In this document: positions 34,978 through 43,300 of the stretch, piece by piece
Position numbering within the stretch: position 1 is the stretch's first letter
Layout of the letters: every line of letters begins with the position of its first letter
From: UBA7398 sp964632545
Lineage (GTDB): Bacteria; Actinomycetota; Actinomycetes; Nanopelagicales; Nanopelagicaceae
DNA length: 64,000 nt
NCBI GenBank assembly: GCA_964632545.1
Contig: CAZWBQ010000006.1
Location: 20,954-84,953, forward strand
Direction of reading: 5' to 3'
Notes under the pieces: model-generated
What the model was told of the DNA's origin: nothing
Database searches by the model: none
The model's input: the letters and a program-made list of their open reading frames with translations, nothing else
Program-made: the position numbers and the translations under genes

Positions 34978-35910
34978 TTGAGTAACGATGATGATTCAAA
35001 TATTGATGACATCGTGACTGAAGAAATGTTGTGGGAGCGAATTCCAGAAACTGAAGGCGAAGAACGGGCGAATACTTATTATGAACTTAGCGCCAGAATT
35101 TATGCGCGCGGTCAATATGATGAAGCGTTAGCGCTTGCTGAAACGGCTCGAGATATTTATGCAGAACTTGGTGCGAATATTCCAAAAGAGGGACTGGCCC
35201 AGGCATATTCGGCAATTGGTTATAACTTAAATCAATTGAAGCGAATGGATGAAGCTGCTGGAGCGATGAGCAAAGCAGTTGAACTATTGCGTGAAAATAA
35301 ATCTCCAGTAGCGCTCGAATTAGCTTGCACACTTGGTGAATGGTGGTTCGCGTCTAAGGAATATCAAAAAGCAATTGATTGCATGAGCGATTGTGTGCAA
35401 GAACATCTAGTAGACGGCAATGAATTAGGAGCGGCCAACGACTTTCATTTAATCGGCTGTAGTCATCGAGAACTTAAAGAATTTGATAAAGCACTAGGAG
35501 CCTTTAAGGAAGCGCGAGCTCTATTTAAGAGCGCTAAAGAAGTAATTCACGTAGCTCGTTGCGATCAGAAAATTGCACATTGTTTAATCGAATTAGACGA
35601 TGCGCTTGGAGCGCTCGCTGCAGCACAAAAAGCCATTGATGTCTTCACAACTGCCCATGATTCACGCCGTGAAACTTTTGCACTTTTTGAGTTTGGCAAA
35701 GCCCAAGTACTTAATGGTGAAACGGAAGATGGCTTGGCTTCGCTAGAAAAAGTATTAGATGTTGTTGCCGACTCAGAGCCAAAGGACTTTGAATTTATTG
35801 TAGAAATTGAACGAAGAATCGCCACAATTTTGCGTACGCTCAAGCGAGATGAGGAAGCTCAGGAGATCGAGCGAAGAGTTTCATCAGTCGAAGAAGTAAT
35901 TGCGGAATAA
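34978..35910 (+). CDS. tetratricopeptide-repeat (TPR) protein
   Basis: The protein has 310 residues from the TTG at 34978, which has a GGAGAGGA ribosome site at 34963-34970. A longer in-frame reading begins at 34897 inside the tRNA gene (MGVRVPPSAL) and is an artefact. The sequence is almost all alpha-helical TPR-like repeats of about 34-40 residues (for example YYELSARIYARGQYDEALALA and FHLIGCSHRELKEFDKALGA), with no signal peptide or membrane helix, so it is a cytoplasmic scaffold or regulatory protein. The acidic N-terminus may bind partners. Its last 52 bp overlap the 3' end of the convergent MFS gene. Confidence 0.85.
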   Translation: MSNDDDSNIDDIVTEEMLWERIPETEGEERANTYYELSARIYARGQYDEALALAETARDIYAELGANIPKEGLAQAYSAIGYNLNQLKRMDEAAGAMSKAVELLRENKSPVALELACTLGEWWFASKEYQKAIDCMSDCVQEHLVDGNELGAANDFHLIGCSHRELKEFDKALGAFKEARALFKSAKEVIHVARCDQKIAHCLIELDDALGALAAAQKAIDVFTTAHDSRRETFALFEFGKAQVLNGETEDGLASLEKVLDVVADSEPKDFEFIVEIERRIATILRTLKRDEEAQEIERRVSSVEEVIAE

Positions 35911-37055
35911 CGGAATAGAAGTAGCAATACTCCGACAAGTGCACCAGCACCTGCCATGACCAACGGCAATTCAAAATCGCTTTTACGCCAAAGCGCACCA
36001 CCCCAAATTCCCGCACCTAAAACAGCAAAGTTCATTGATGCTTGATATAGACCTTGCGAACGTCCACGTTCAGTTTTTGTAGAAAGTTTGCCAACCCAAG
36101 ATTTTCCTACGCCATCTGTAAAGGCTGGGAATAATCCGTAAATTCCTAATGCAACTATGGCCAGTAAGTGGCTATTTGAAGTTCCTAATAATAAATAGGT
36201 AACACCAAACGCAGTTAAGCCAATTGCGTAAGCAAATTGCGGCTTGATTCGATCGGCGATTATGCCAGCTGGCAAAGAAGCCAGCGTTGCAACCGCATTG
36301 TAAAAAATATAAAGTAAAACCACACTTCTAGTTGAGAAACCAATATTACTTAATCTAAGCAATATTAAAACATCGGGGATATTCATTAACTGAATAAAAA
36401 CTAATAGCGCAATTGTTCTTTTAAGTGGTGCGCTTAAGGAAACTTTTGGAGTTTTTTCTTTTTTAATGATCTTTTCATGTTTTGGAAAGTAACTTTCTTT
36501 CACTAAAAAAGTCAGCGCAGCTGAAAGTATCGCTGGAATAATGGCAAATACCGCCACTTTCCGCACATCATTATCAAAAATTATTAATCCCCAAAGCGCA
36601 AAAAATGGGCCAATTACTGCGCCTAAATTGTCGCCCATTCGATGAAACCCAAAAGCCTTACCTAAGTTTTCTTTTGGAACGCTATCTGTAATGAGTGCAT
36701 CGCGCGGGGCTGAACGTATTCCTTTACCAATTCGGTCGGTTACTCGACCAATGAGTACTTGCCCCCAGGTTGTTGAAAAAACCACTAAAGCTTTACCAAT
36801 ACCAGCTAACGAGTATCCGGCAGCAACAAAAGGTTTACGTCCAATTCGATCGCTATATTTTCCACTCCAAAGTTTTGCAAAACCTGCTGCAGCTTCCGCA
36901 GCACCTTCAATTAAGCCGAGCGCAATTGGCGCAGCGCCTAAAACGGTCGTTAATAAAATAGGAAGCAGCGGGTATAACAATTCACTTGCGGCATCTTGGG
37001 TCAATGAAACTAATGTTAATAATATTAGATTTCTAGTCAGCCAAGTTTTACGCAA
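35859..37055 (-). CDS. major facilitator superfamily transporter
   Basis: The protein has 398 residues from TTG at 37055, which has AGGAGAG 7 bp upstream and overlaps the previous gene by 8 bp; the longer reading from 37127 adds 24 residues without membrane character and is rejected. About 12 membrane helices. Loop 2-3 carries WSGKYSDRIGRKPF and a second such motif is GRVTDRIGKGIRSAPRDALI, typical of MFS efflux proteins. Probably cotranscribed with the SpoU methyltransferase. The substrate is unknown. Confidence 0.87.
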   Translation of the reverse strand: MRKTWLTRNLILLTLVSLTQDAASELLYPLLPILLTTVLGAAPIALGLIEGAAEAAAGFAKLWSGKYSDRIGRKPFVAAGYSLAGIGKALVVFSTTWGQVLIGRVTDRIGKGIRSAPRDALITDSVPKENLGKAFGFHRMGDNLGAVIGPFFALWGLIIFDNDVRKVAVFAIIPAILSAALTFLVKESYFPKHEKIIKKEKTPKVSLSAPLKRTIALLVFIQLMNIPDVLILLRLSNIGFSTRSVVLLYIFYNAVATLASLPAGIIADRIKPQFAYAIGLTAFGVTYLLLGTSNSHLLAIVALGIYGLFPAFTDGVGKSWVGKLSTKTERGRSQGLYQASMNFAVLGAGIWGGALWRKSDFELPLVMAGAGALVGVLLLLFRYSAITSSTDETLRSIS

Positions 37056-37704
37056 TTGGTAACTCTCCTGTCGGAAGATGTTGCATTCCCCATGCGTACA
37101 TAGCAATGGCACCTGCAGCAGAAGCATTCATGGATCTAGTTGATCCATATTGTTGTATCGCTAGTACTTCTTTACAAACTGCAATTGCCTCATCCGACAT
37201 TCCAGCACCTTCCTGCCCAAAAAATAAAATACAGCTCTCAGGTAATTTTGCAGTTTCTAGTTGCTTTGAAACAGGCACATTGTCAATGCCAATGATTGGA
37301 CATCCATGTTCATCGCTCCATTCTTTGAAATCTGCAATTGTTGGATGATGAATCACAGTTAAATATTTATCGGTGACCATTGCGCCGCGACGATTCCAAT
37401 CACGTTTTCCGACAATATGAACACTTGAAACATTAAAAGCATTAGCTGTTCTAACAACGGAACCGATGTTCAAGTCGTGTTGCCAATTCTCAATTGCAAT
37501 TCTTAAAGCATTTCTCGTTCTCGCTAAATCAGCAACAATTGCCGAGACTTTCCAATATCTATATTTATCTAAAACATTTCTTCGGTCACCATTTTCCAGA
37601 AGTTCCGGATCAAAATGATCTGCAACCGGCCAAGGCAATGAATGTGGGCCCACGCCAACAACAGGGTAAAACTCACCTGGTCCAATAACTGGTGGATTGC
37701 TCAT
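37048..37704 (-). CDS. SpoU/TrmH-family RNA 2'-O-methyltransferase
   Basis: This 218-residue SPOUT enzyme has motif 1 NIGSVVRTANAFNVS near 78-92, motif 2 ILFFGQEGAGMSDE near 162-175, and motif 3 with IQQYGSTRSMNASAAGAIAMY near 188-208, which form the trefoil knot and AdoMet site. It would methylate ribose of tRNA or rRNA; the exact site (TrmH, TrmL or rRNA type) is not settled. It is first in a two-gene unit with the MFS gene and divergent from the EamA gene. Confidence 0.88.
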   Translation of the reverse strand: MSNPPVIGPGEFYPVVGVGPHSLPWPVADHFDPELLENGDRRNVLDKYRYWKVSAIVADLARTRNALRIAIENWQHDLNIGSVVRTANAFNVSSVHIVGKRDWNRRGAMVTDKYLTVIHHPTIADFKEWSDEHGCPIIGIDNVPVSKQLETAKLPESCILFFGQEGAGMSDEAIAVCKEVLAIQQYGSTRSMNASAAGAIAMYAWGMQHLPTGELPIA

Positions 37705-37743
37705 AGTTCAATACTCTACTGATATTCATCACGGAGGCGAAAA

Positions 37744-38646
37744 ATGAGTAAGCAAAATAGTAAATCTTGGGTGCCAATTTATATTGCGCTCGGTTTTGTT
37801 TGGGGCTGCTCTTTCATATTTATCAAATTGGGATTGGAATTTTTAACGCCATTCGGTGTGGCATTTGGCAGATGCGCTCTTGGCGCTGCAACACTTTTGA
37901 TGGTTGTAAAAATAAAGAAAATTGCATTACCTAAGTTCGGGATTATTTGGTTGCATCTTTGGGTAATTTCAATGCTGCTAAATACTTTACCTGGAATCTT
38001 TTTTGCACTTGCGGAAACTAAAGTAACTTCAATACTTGCTGGAATTATTAACGCAACAACGCCACTAATGACGCTGATTGTGATACTAGTTGCATTCCGG
38101 GATGAGAAGCCCAGGTCTTATCAAGTTTACGGATTAGTGATTGGTGCAATTGGTGTGGCAACAGTTCTTGGAGCATGGAATGGAATTGGTAAGAATCCAT
38201 TATGGGCTGTACTAATTTTAATCGGAGCAGTTACTTGTTACGGAATTTCATTTCCATATTCACGCAAATTTATAATTCCATTAAAACTTCGCGCTGAATC
38301 ACTTGCTGCGACACAAGTTTCATTGGCAGCTTTAACTTTACTTCCATTATATTTAATCGATGGAATTGCTGAAGATAATTATGGTGTTGTACCAATTTTC
38401 GCTATGTTAGCTCTTGGGATTTTTGGTAGCGGATTCGCCTATATTTGGAATTTTGAAATTATTGCGAGAGCGGGTAGCGCGATCGCGAGTTCAGTAACAT
38501 ACGTAACTCCAATAGTTGCAGTAGTAGTTGGAATTATTTTTCTCGATGAAAATTTGACTTGGAATGAACCCGTGGGATGCCTGATAGTAATTTTCGGTGC
38601 AGCGCTCTCGCAAGGAAGATTGTCACTTAGAACTAACAAGGCTTAG
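37744..38646 (+). CDS. EamA/DMT-superfamily permease
   Basis: This 300-residue protein has about ten membrane helices in two EamA repeats; the first begins at ALGFVWGCSFIFIKLGLE and the second at LWAVLILIGAVTCYGISFPYS. It starts with ATG with a GGAGG ribosome site 8 bp upstream. Relatives export amino acids and other metabolites. It ends 9 bp before the carboxypeptidase gene, which is probably cotranscribed. Confidence 0.87.
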   Translation: MSKQNSKSWVPIYIALGFVWGCSFIFIKLGLEFLTPFGVAFGRCALGAATLLMVVKIKKIALPKFGIIWLHLWVISMLLNTLPGIFFALAETKVTSILAGIINATTPLMTLIVILVAFRDEKPRSYQVYGLVIGAIGVATVLGAWNGIGKNPLWAVLILIGAVTCYGISFPYSRKFIIPLKLRAESLAATQVSLAALTLLPLYLIDGIAEDNYGVVPIFAMLALGIFGSGFAYIWNFEIIARAGSAIASSVTYVTPIVAVVVGIIFLDENLTWNEPVGCLIVIFGAALSQGRLSLRTNKA

Positions 38647-38655
38647 GCTAAGCAA

Positions 38656-39789
38656 ATGCGCAAAATAGCACTCGGCATAATTTCATTTCTTCTTTTTACA
38701 ATGACAACTGCCAACGCTGTTGAAACTTCAGTACCGTCAGAAAATAATTCACTTCCTTCAAAATTTAATTTTTATGCCACTTCCGTTAAATTAGCTGGAC
38801 CTGGGTTAATAGTTATTGATCCGAGCAGTGGAACTACGTTATTTGATCAGGCTTCGGATTTACCGAGAGCCCCTGCTTCTATATTCAAATTAATTTCAAC
38901 TTTTGCGGCACTTAAGTTTGTCGGACCTAATTTTAGATTTAATACCAAGATTTTCAAAACAAATTCGCAGAATACTTATGTATTAGATGGCGACCTTGAC
39001 CCATGGCTAACTTCGGATATTAAGTTAGCAAAAAAGAATAACCAGAAGTATTTGCCAATTCTCATCAGTAAAGCTAATAAAACAAATGCAAAATCAATCG
39101 TTATTGAGCACACCGGAGTTTTTACTAGAGATTTAGAAAATCTATCTAAATATTTGAAAACTCGAGGTGTTAATGTGAAATTTCGAGAGGTTTCGCCAAC
39201 TGAAGCATCAACGCGAACTACTGAAGAAATTGCATCTTTGGAATCTGTGCCAGTGTCGGAAATGGTTAAATTCGCAATTTTGTGGAGCGACAACCAATTA
39301 GCAGACCGATTGGCACGAGCAGCAGCGCGTATAAAAAGCGGAAGATCTGATCAACTTGGACTTCAGAGTACTTTTGAAGCAGTACTTGGCGAATATGGTA
39401 TTAATTTTCAAGGGTTAAACGCTATTGATGGCAGTGGTTTATCTCATGATAATAAAGTTTCAGCGCGAACAATTGTCGAAGTCTTAATGCAAATTAGAAA
39501 GGACCCATTTTTTGCTCCGATTTACGAAGGTTTACCAGTAGCCGGGAAAACCGGAACGCTTAAGAAGCGATTTTTAACTACCGCTCCAAATGCAGTCGGA
39601 TTAGTTCATGCTAAAACTGGTTTTATAAGTACAACAGTTAGCTTGGCGGGGTATGTAACTGTTGGCGCAAAAGAGTACGTTTTCGCAGTTATTGCCGATA
39701 ATTTAGAACCTACGTGGGTTGCTAGAAATCGAGCACGTGAAACCATAGATTCGATGTTGGGAACGATTGCAGAACCAGCAAAATCCTAA
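38656..39789 (+). CDS. dacB: D-alanyl-D-alanine carboxypeptidase, PBP4 type
   Basis: This 377-residue peptidase of the S13 family has a signal peptide of about 21 residues (MRKIALGIIS to ANA). Catalytic motifs are SxxK at Ser75-Lys78 (ASIFK), SDN at 211-213 and KTG at 298-300, all intact. It trims or cross-cuts D-Ala from peptidoglycan stem peptides outside the membrane. It has a shorter inter-motif insert than E. coli PBP4. In many Actinobacteria dacB is beside tilS-hpt-ftsH; here it is about 6.7 kb before tilS with an insertion of other genes. Convergent with the YVTN gene, 2 bp apart. Confidence 0.9.
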   Translation: MRKIALGIISFLLFTMTTANAVETSVPSENNSLPSKFNFYATSVKLAGPGLIVIDPSSGTTLFDQASDLPRAPASIFKLISTFAALKFVGPNFRFNTKIFKTNSQNTYVLDGDLDPWLTSDIKLAKKNNQKYLPILISKANKTNAKSIVIEHTGVFTRDLENLSKYLKTRGVNVKFREVSPTEASTRTTEEIASLESVPVSEMVKFAILWSDNQLADRLARAAARIKSGRSDQLGLQSTFEAVLGEYGINFQGLNAIDGSGLSHDNKVSARTIVEVLMQIRKDPFFAPIYEGLPVAGKTGTLKKRFLTTAPNAVGLVHAKTGFISTTVSLAGYVTVGAKEYVFAVIADNLEPTWVARNRARETIDSMLGTIAEPAKS

Positions 39790-39791
39790 AA

Positions 39792-40898
39792 CTATTTGTT
39801 ATCAAAAACTTTTATTGAACCCTTATAACACGCAATCCAAGTCCTATTATTGATTGGTTCATAGGTAACTCCAATCGGATCTGCACATACTTTTAAAGTT
39901 TGTAGTATTTTAAAATCACTTGTTCTTATCTTGGACACTGTTCCACTATTGAAATTCACGACAAAAAGCGCAGTTCCATCCGTTGAAATATCTAAACTTC
40001 GTGCGGCTTGACCTGTTTTCACAGTCTTAATAACTTTATTTTGGGCAAGGTCGAAAGCAACAACTTTCCCGGAAGCATTTAGCGTTGCATAAATAGTTTT
40101 TTGATCTGGCGAAAAAACTAAGGCGCGTGGGTTCGACCCAATTGGCAGGGTTTTATCTGCGAAGGTTTTTAAGTCAATTTGGTGAATTACGGTGCCACCC
40201 ATTTGGGCTACGTAAGCAAATGCAGAATCGTTAGAAACTGTGATTCCGCGAGGGTAAGGTCCAATCATAATTTTCTTCACAACTTTTTGGGAAGCTACTG
40301 AAATAACTTGAATATCGTAAGAACACCAATGTGATACAAGAATGTACTTATTGTCTGGGGTAACTTTTACAACTTTGGGAACCGTGCCAACTTTGTAAAC
40401 TGCATCAATTTTGAAAGTGTCAAGACTTATTCGATATAGAAAACTGGAGTCGTATCCAGAATTAGGCGTACAAACATCGTGCCCCTCATGATTAAATCCT
40501 TTGCCATACATCGCATAATTAGTTACATATAAGTACTTGCCATCTGGTGAGTATGCACCTTCAACAGGAGCACCTTGATGTGTGCCGGTATATCCAGAGA
40601 AGCCAAACGCGGTTAGATCTACGCGATCTGGAACGGTTGCTTTCAGTTCGAAAGTATTGGAATCATAAAAAGTGACAGAGTGTTTATACATCATGTTATG
40701 CGCACTAACTAGACCGGTCGGAGAAGCTAGCACCGATTTAGGTTGGATATCACCAAAAATCGTTTTAATTAAAACTAATTTAGTTTGGTCTGAAGTGATT
40801 GAATCATCGGCAATTGCACCATTGTAAATTGCACCATTGGAAATTATTATTAAAGTTATTAAGATGAAAGAAAAGTGGCGCAATCTCCGCTTGGACAT
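39792..40898 (-). CDS. secreted YVTN/YncE-like beta-propeller protein
   Basis: The 368-residue protein begins with a signal peptide or anchor (MSKRRLRH then a hydrophobic stretch to about residue 31). The rest is repeats of about 40-45 residues with SPDGKYLYVTN, SNDSAFAYVAQ, SPDQKTIYATL and STDGTALFVVN, i.e. seven-bladed propeller blades of the YVTN kind. Such proteins bind ligands or surfaces; function is unknown. It is 35 bp after a small membrane-protein gene. Its start codon lies inside a 12-bp inverted repeat (see the stem-loop at 40873-40908). Confidence 0.85.
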   Translation of the reverse strand: MSKRRLRHFSFILITLIIISNGAIYNGAIADDSITSDQTKLVLIKTIFGDIQPKSVLASPTGLVSAHNMMYKHSVTFYDSNTFELKATVPDRVDLTAFGFSGYTGTHQGAPVEGAYSPDGKYLYVTNYAMYGKGFNHEGHDVCTPNSGYDSSFLYRISLDTFKIDAVYKVGTVPKVVKVTPDNKYILVSHWCSYDIQVISVASQKVVKKIMIGPYPRGITVSNDSAFAYVAQMGGTVIHQIDLKTFADKTLPIGSNPRALVFSPDQKTIYATLNASGKVVAFDLAQNKVIKTVKTGQAARSLDISTDGTALFVVNFNSGTVSKIRTSDFKILQTLKVCADPIGVTYEPINNRTWIACYKGSIKVFDNK

Positions 40899-40908
40899 TG
40901 CGCCACTT
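40873..40908 (-). terminator. 12-bp perfect stem-loop with U-tail covering the YncE-like start codon
   Basis: Arms 40873-40884 (AAGTGGCGCAAT) and 40897-40908 (ATTGCGCCACTT) are perfectly complementary with a 12-base loop. Read on the minus strand the stem is followed by TTCTTTC, resembling an intrinsic terminator for the small upstream gene (stop at 40934). The YncE-like ATG (40896-40898) lies at the stem-loop junction, so the same structure could sequester that start. Confidence 0.6.
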
Positions 40909-40933
40909 TATCTATTTAGATTGAATTAAGCGA

Positions 40934-41410
40934 TTAATCATCACCTTCGTTATCATCGCGGCCAGATTTATGATCGCCGCCATGGCCAGGACGCTTGTGG
41001 TGATCTTCACCATTCTCATCGCCATTTTTGGCGCCGTTTGGAACGACCGGTGTCGGAATTTTAGGAAGAGTTGCAGGATTTGAAGCAGTAGGTAGAGGTG
41101 AATTAGGGTTTGTAGATTCACTCTGCATTGAATTTGGTGCACTTGCATTAGGTTGTTTTGGATCAATTGTCGTTGGTGCAATTTGGTTTTGCGAATTTAA
41201 ATTAGCGCTTACTTGAATTGCAGTAGGAGCTTTAGCATCGGAAGGTGATTTTGATAGTCCGTATGTGGTAGCAGCAAGAGCAATGGCAATGATTCCTAAT
41301 ACTGGTGCAACGCGATTCTTTTTTACTCGGTTTACCGGATTAGATTTTTCATTGGAATCGTCGGCAATATGCTCGAACCATTCTGGTTTTTCTTGCGGTT
41401 GATTTGTCAT
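40934..41410 (-). CDS. small membrane-anchored protein with His/Asp/Gly-rich C-terminus
   Basis: The protein has 158 residues and no recognised family. An acidic cytosolic N-terminus (MTNQPQEKPEWFEHIADD), basic residues, and one membrane helix (VAPVLGIIAIALAATTYGL, about 33-51) are followed by a Ser/Pro/Asn-rich linker and a tail with GDENGEDHHKRPGHGGDHK and acidic residues to the end. The tail could bind metal or stay disordered; only composition supports this. It lies 35 bp upstream of the YVTN protein gene in the same direction, and 105 bp from ctaB, divergent. Compositionally odd for its neighbourhood. Confidence 0.6.
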   Translation of the reverse strand: MTNQPQEKPEWFEHIADDSNEKSNPVNRVKKNRVAPVLGIIAIALAATTYGLSKSPSDAKAPTAIQVSANLNSQNQIAPTTIDPKQPNASAPNSMQSESTNPNSPLPTASNPATLPKIPTPVVPNGAKNGDENGEDHHKRPGHGGDHKSGRDDNEGDD

Positions 41411-41475
41411 GTCAGAAAAGTATCTGGCAAAACTGAGAATAAACAGGGAGCCGTAGTTAAGTTTCCTGAGTAAAA

Positions 41476-41514
41476 GTGGCCAATCTCTTCATCAAGGTGG
41501 GTAGGGTGGCCAAT
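41476..41514. repeat. 9-bp direct repeat upstream of ctaB
   Basis: GTGGCCAAT occurs at 41476-41484 and 41506-41514, exactly 30 bp apart, the second copy ending 1 bp before the GTG start. Each contains the palindrome TGGCCA. They may be regulatory sites in the divergent promoter shared with the small membrane-protein gene. No ribosome site is obvious between the second copy and the start. Confidence 0.35.
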
Positions 41515-41515
41515 T

Positions 41516-42388
41516 GTGAAGGAAAAAAGTATCTCCCCCTATATAGCGCTGATGAAATTGCGGGTCGTTGAACTGCTTCTGGTTACAACTTTGCCTTCAT
41601 TATTTCTAGCTGCCCATGGTTCGCCTCCATTAGGGATTTCAATTGCAACGCTAATTGGGGGAACTTTGGCTGCGGGGGCAGCTAATGCTTTTAATCAAGT
41701 GATCGAAAGTGATGTCGATAAATTGATGGGCCGGACTTCAAAGCGTCCGATTGCGAGCGGGAAAATTACGGAAGCACAAGCACTTTATTTTGCATTTTGC
41801 ATAACAATTCTCGCGCTAGTAATTATGGCAATTTGGACTACACCACTTGCAACTGGGCTGACAGTTGCTGCCATAACTTTTTATGTCTTTATTTACACAA
41901 TTGGCTTAAAACGCCGAACTTCACAGAACATAGTTTGGGGTGGAATCGCAGGCTGCTTTCCGGTAGTCATTGGATGGGCCGCAATAACAGGTGATCTTTC
42001 TGCAACTTCTATCTGGTTCTTCTTATTAATTTTTTTCTGGACGCCACCACATTTTTGGGCACTTGCCATTAAATATAAAGACGATTACGCAAAAGCTGGA
42101 ATTCCGATGTTGCCAGTTGTGGCTCCGATGAAAAATGTTGCGCTGCAAATGTGGTTCCACACGATCGCGATGGTAGTGACTTCTTATTTTGTGGTTACAA
42201 CAGCCGGGTTACCAAATTGGATTTTAATTTTGACTGGGATTCTAGGTTTAGGTTTCATTTGGCTGATGACTAAATTAAAAGGTGATAAATCTGCAGTTGA
42301 TAAAGCTGCTGCGGCTATATTTCATGGATCAATTACATATCTCAGCGCATTCTCAGTTCTATTGGTAATTGGCGCGATTGTTATATAA
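41516..42388 (+). CDS. ctaB: protohaem IX farnesyltransferase
   Basis: This 290-residue UbiA-family prenyltransferase makes haem O from haem B and farnesyl-PP for aa3/bo3 oxidases. The first Asp-rich motif is NQVIESDVDKLMGRTSKRP (60-78), with Asp66, Asp68, Arg73 and Thr74. The second lies near YKDDYAKAGIPML. About eight membrane helices follow the usual order. It starts with GTG. In many Actinobacteria ctaB is next to transketolase or ctaA; neither is here, so its partners are elsewhere. An ABC transporter pair follows 9 bp downstream and may be cotranscribed. Confidence 0.93.
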   Translation: MKEKSISPYIALMKLRVVELLLVTTLPSLFLAAHGSPPLGISIATLIGGTLAAGAANAFNQVIESDVDKLMGRTSKRPIASGKITEAQALYFAFCITILALVIMAIWTTPLATGLTVAAITFYVFIYTIGLKRRTSQNIVWGGIAGCFPVVIGWAAITGDLSATSIWFFLLIFFWTPPHFWALAIKYKDDYAKAGIPMLPVVAPMKNVALQMWFHTIAMVVTSYFVVTTAGLPNWILILTGILGLGFIWLMTKLKGDKSAVDKAAAAIFHGSITYLSAFSVLLVIGAIVI

Positions 42389-42397
42389 GGTGAAGTT

Positions 42398-43300
42398 ATG
42401 TCGGAGCTAGCAATTTCAGTAAAAGATTTAACAAAAAATTATGGCGCTCGCGTTGCGGTATCACACGCTACTTTTGATGTTCCTTACGGCACGATTTGCG
42501 GCTTTGTCGGTCCAAACGGTTCTGGAAAAACTACCACCATTCGAATGATGCTAGGGCTAGTGCGCACAACTGGTGGCACCGGTGAAATATTAGGTGAGTC
42601 AATAACTCATCCTGAAAAATATTTACCAAAAGTTGGAGCAATGATTGAAGGTCCAGCTTTTTACCCAGCGCTCTCCGGAAAAGAAAATTTAAATGTTTTA
42701 GCGTCACTGGGTGGGTTTTCCAGAGATCGTGTGCAACCGTTATTGGAAAAGGTTGGTCTAGGGGATCGTGGAAACTCAAAATTCAAAACCTATTCGCTTG
42801 GAATGAAGCAGCGCTTAGGAATTGCTGCAGCGTTATTGCCTAACCCAAAATTATTAGTTCTTGATGAACCAACTAATGGGTTAGACCCAGCCGGAATCCA
42901 AGAAGTACGAGAATTGATTAGAGATCTGGCAAGTGATGGCACAACCGTTTTCGTCTCTTCGCACTTACTTAGTGAAATCGAAATGATCAGCGAATACTTA
43001 GTAATGCTTCGTGACGGCAAAGTTATTTTCTATGGGAAAACCAATGAATTGTTGGCGCGTCAGCAACCAGTAATAGTCGCTAAAGGAAAGAAAGTTTCAG
43101 ATTTAAAGAAGTTATTAAAAATTGCTAAAGATTCTGGACATCAAGCCAGCATTATTTCTGATGCAGTTCATGTGATTTCAGATAGCACTTTTGCCGCAGA
43201 ATTTAATGAACTTGCTTTTGATGCAGGAATAACACTTTCATCGTTAAATGCAGTGCTTCCAACCCTGGAAGAAACCTTTTTTGAAATGACTGGTGAGTAA
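42398..43300 (+). CDS. ABC transporter ATP-binding protein
   Basis: This 300-residue ATPase of the CcmA/ABC-2 exporter type has Walker A GPNGSGKTTT near 39-48, signature YSLGMKQRL near 131 (SLGMKQ replacing SGGQ, common in this class), Walker B LVLDEPTNGLDP and switch VSSHLLSE. The C-terminal third is a regulatory extension. It overlaps the permease gene by 8 bp. The substrate is unknown; relatives act in bacitracin/lantibiotic resistance or membrane processes. Confidence 0.87.
   Translation: MSELAISVKDLTKNYGARVAVSHATFDVPYGTICGFVGPNGSGKTTTIRMMLGLVRTTGGTGEILGESITHPEKYLPKVGAMIEGPAFYPALSGKENLNVLASLGGFSRDRVQPLLEKVGLGDRGNSKFKTYSLGMKQRLGIAAALLPNPKLLVLDEPTNGLDPAGIQEVRELIRDLASDGTTVFVSSHLLSEIEMISEYLVMLRDGKVIFYGKTNELLARQQPVIVAKGKKVSDLKKLLKIAKDSGHQASIISDAVHVISDSTFAAEFNELAFDAGITLSSLNAVLPTLEETFFEMTGE

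Noticed and set aside
37056..37127. 24-residue N-terminal extension of the MFS protein
   Set aside because: It is within the methyltransferase gene and lacks membrane-protein character; TTG 37055 has AGGAGAG at proper spacing.
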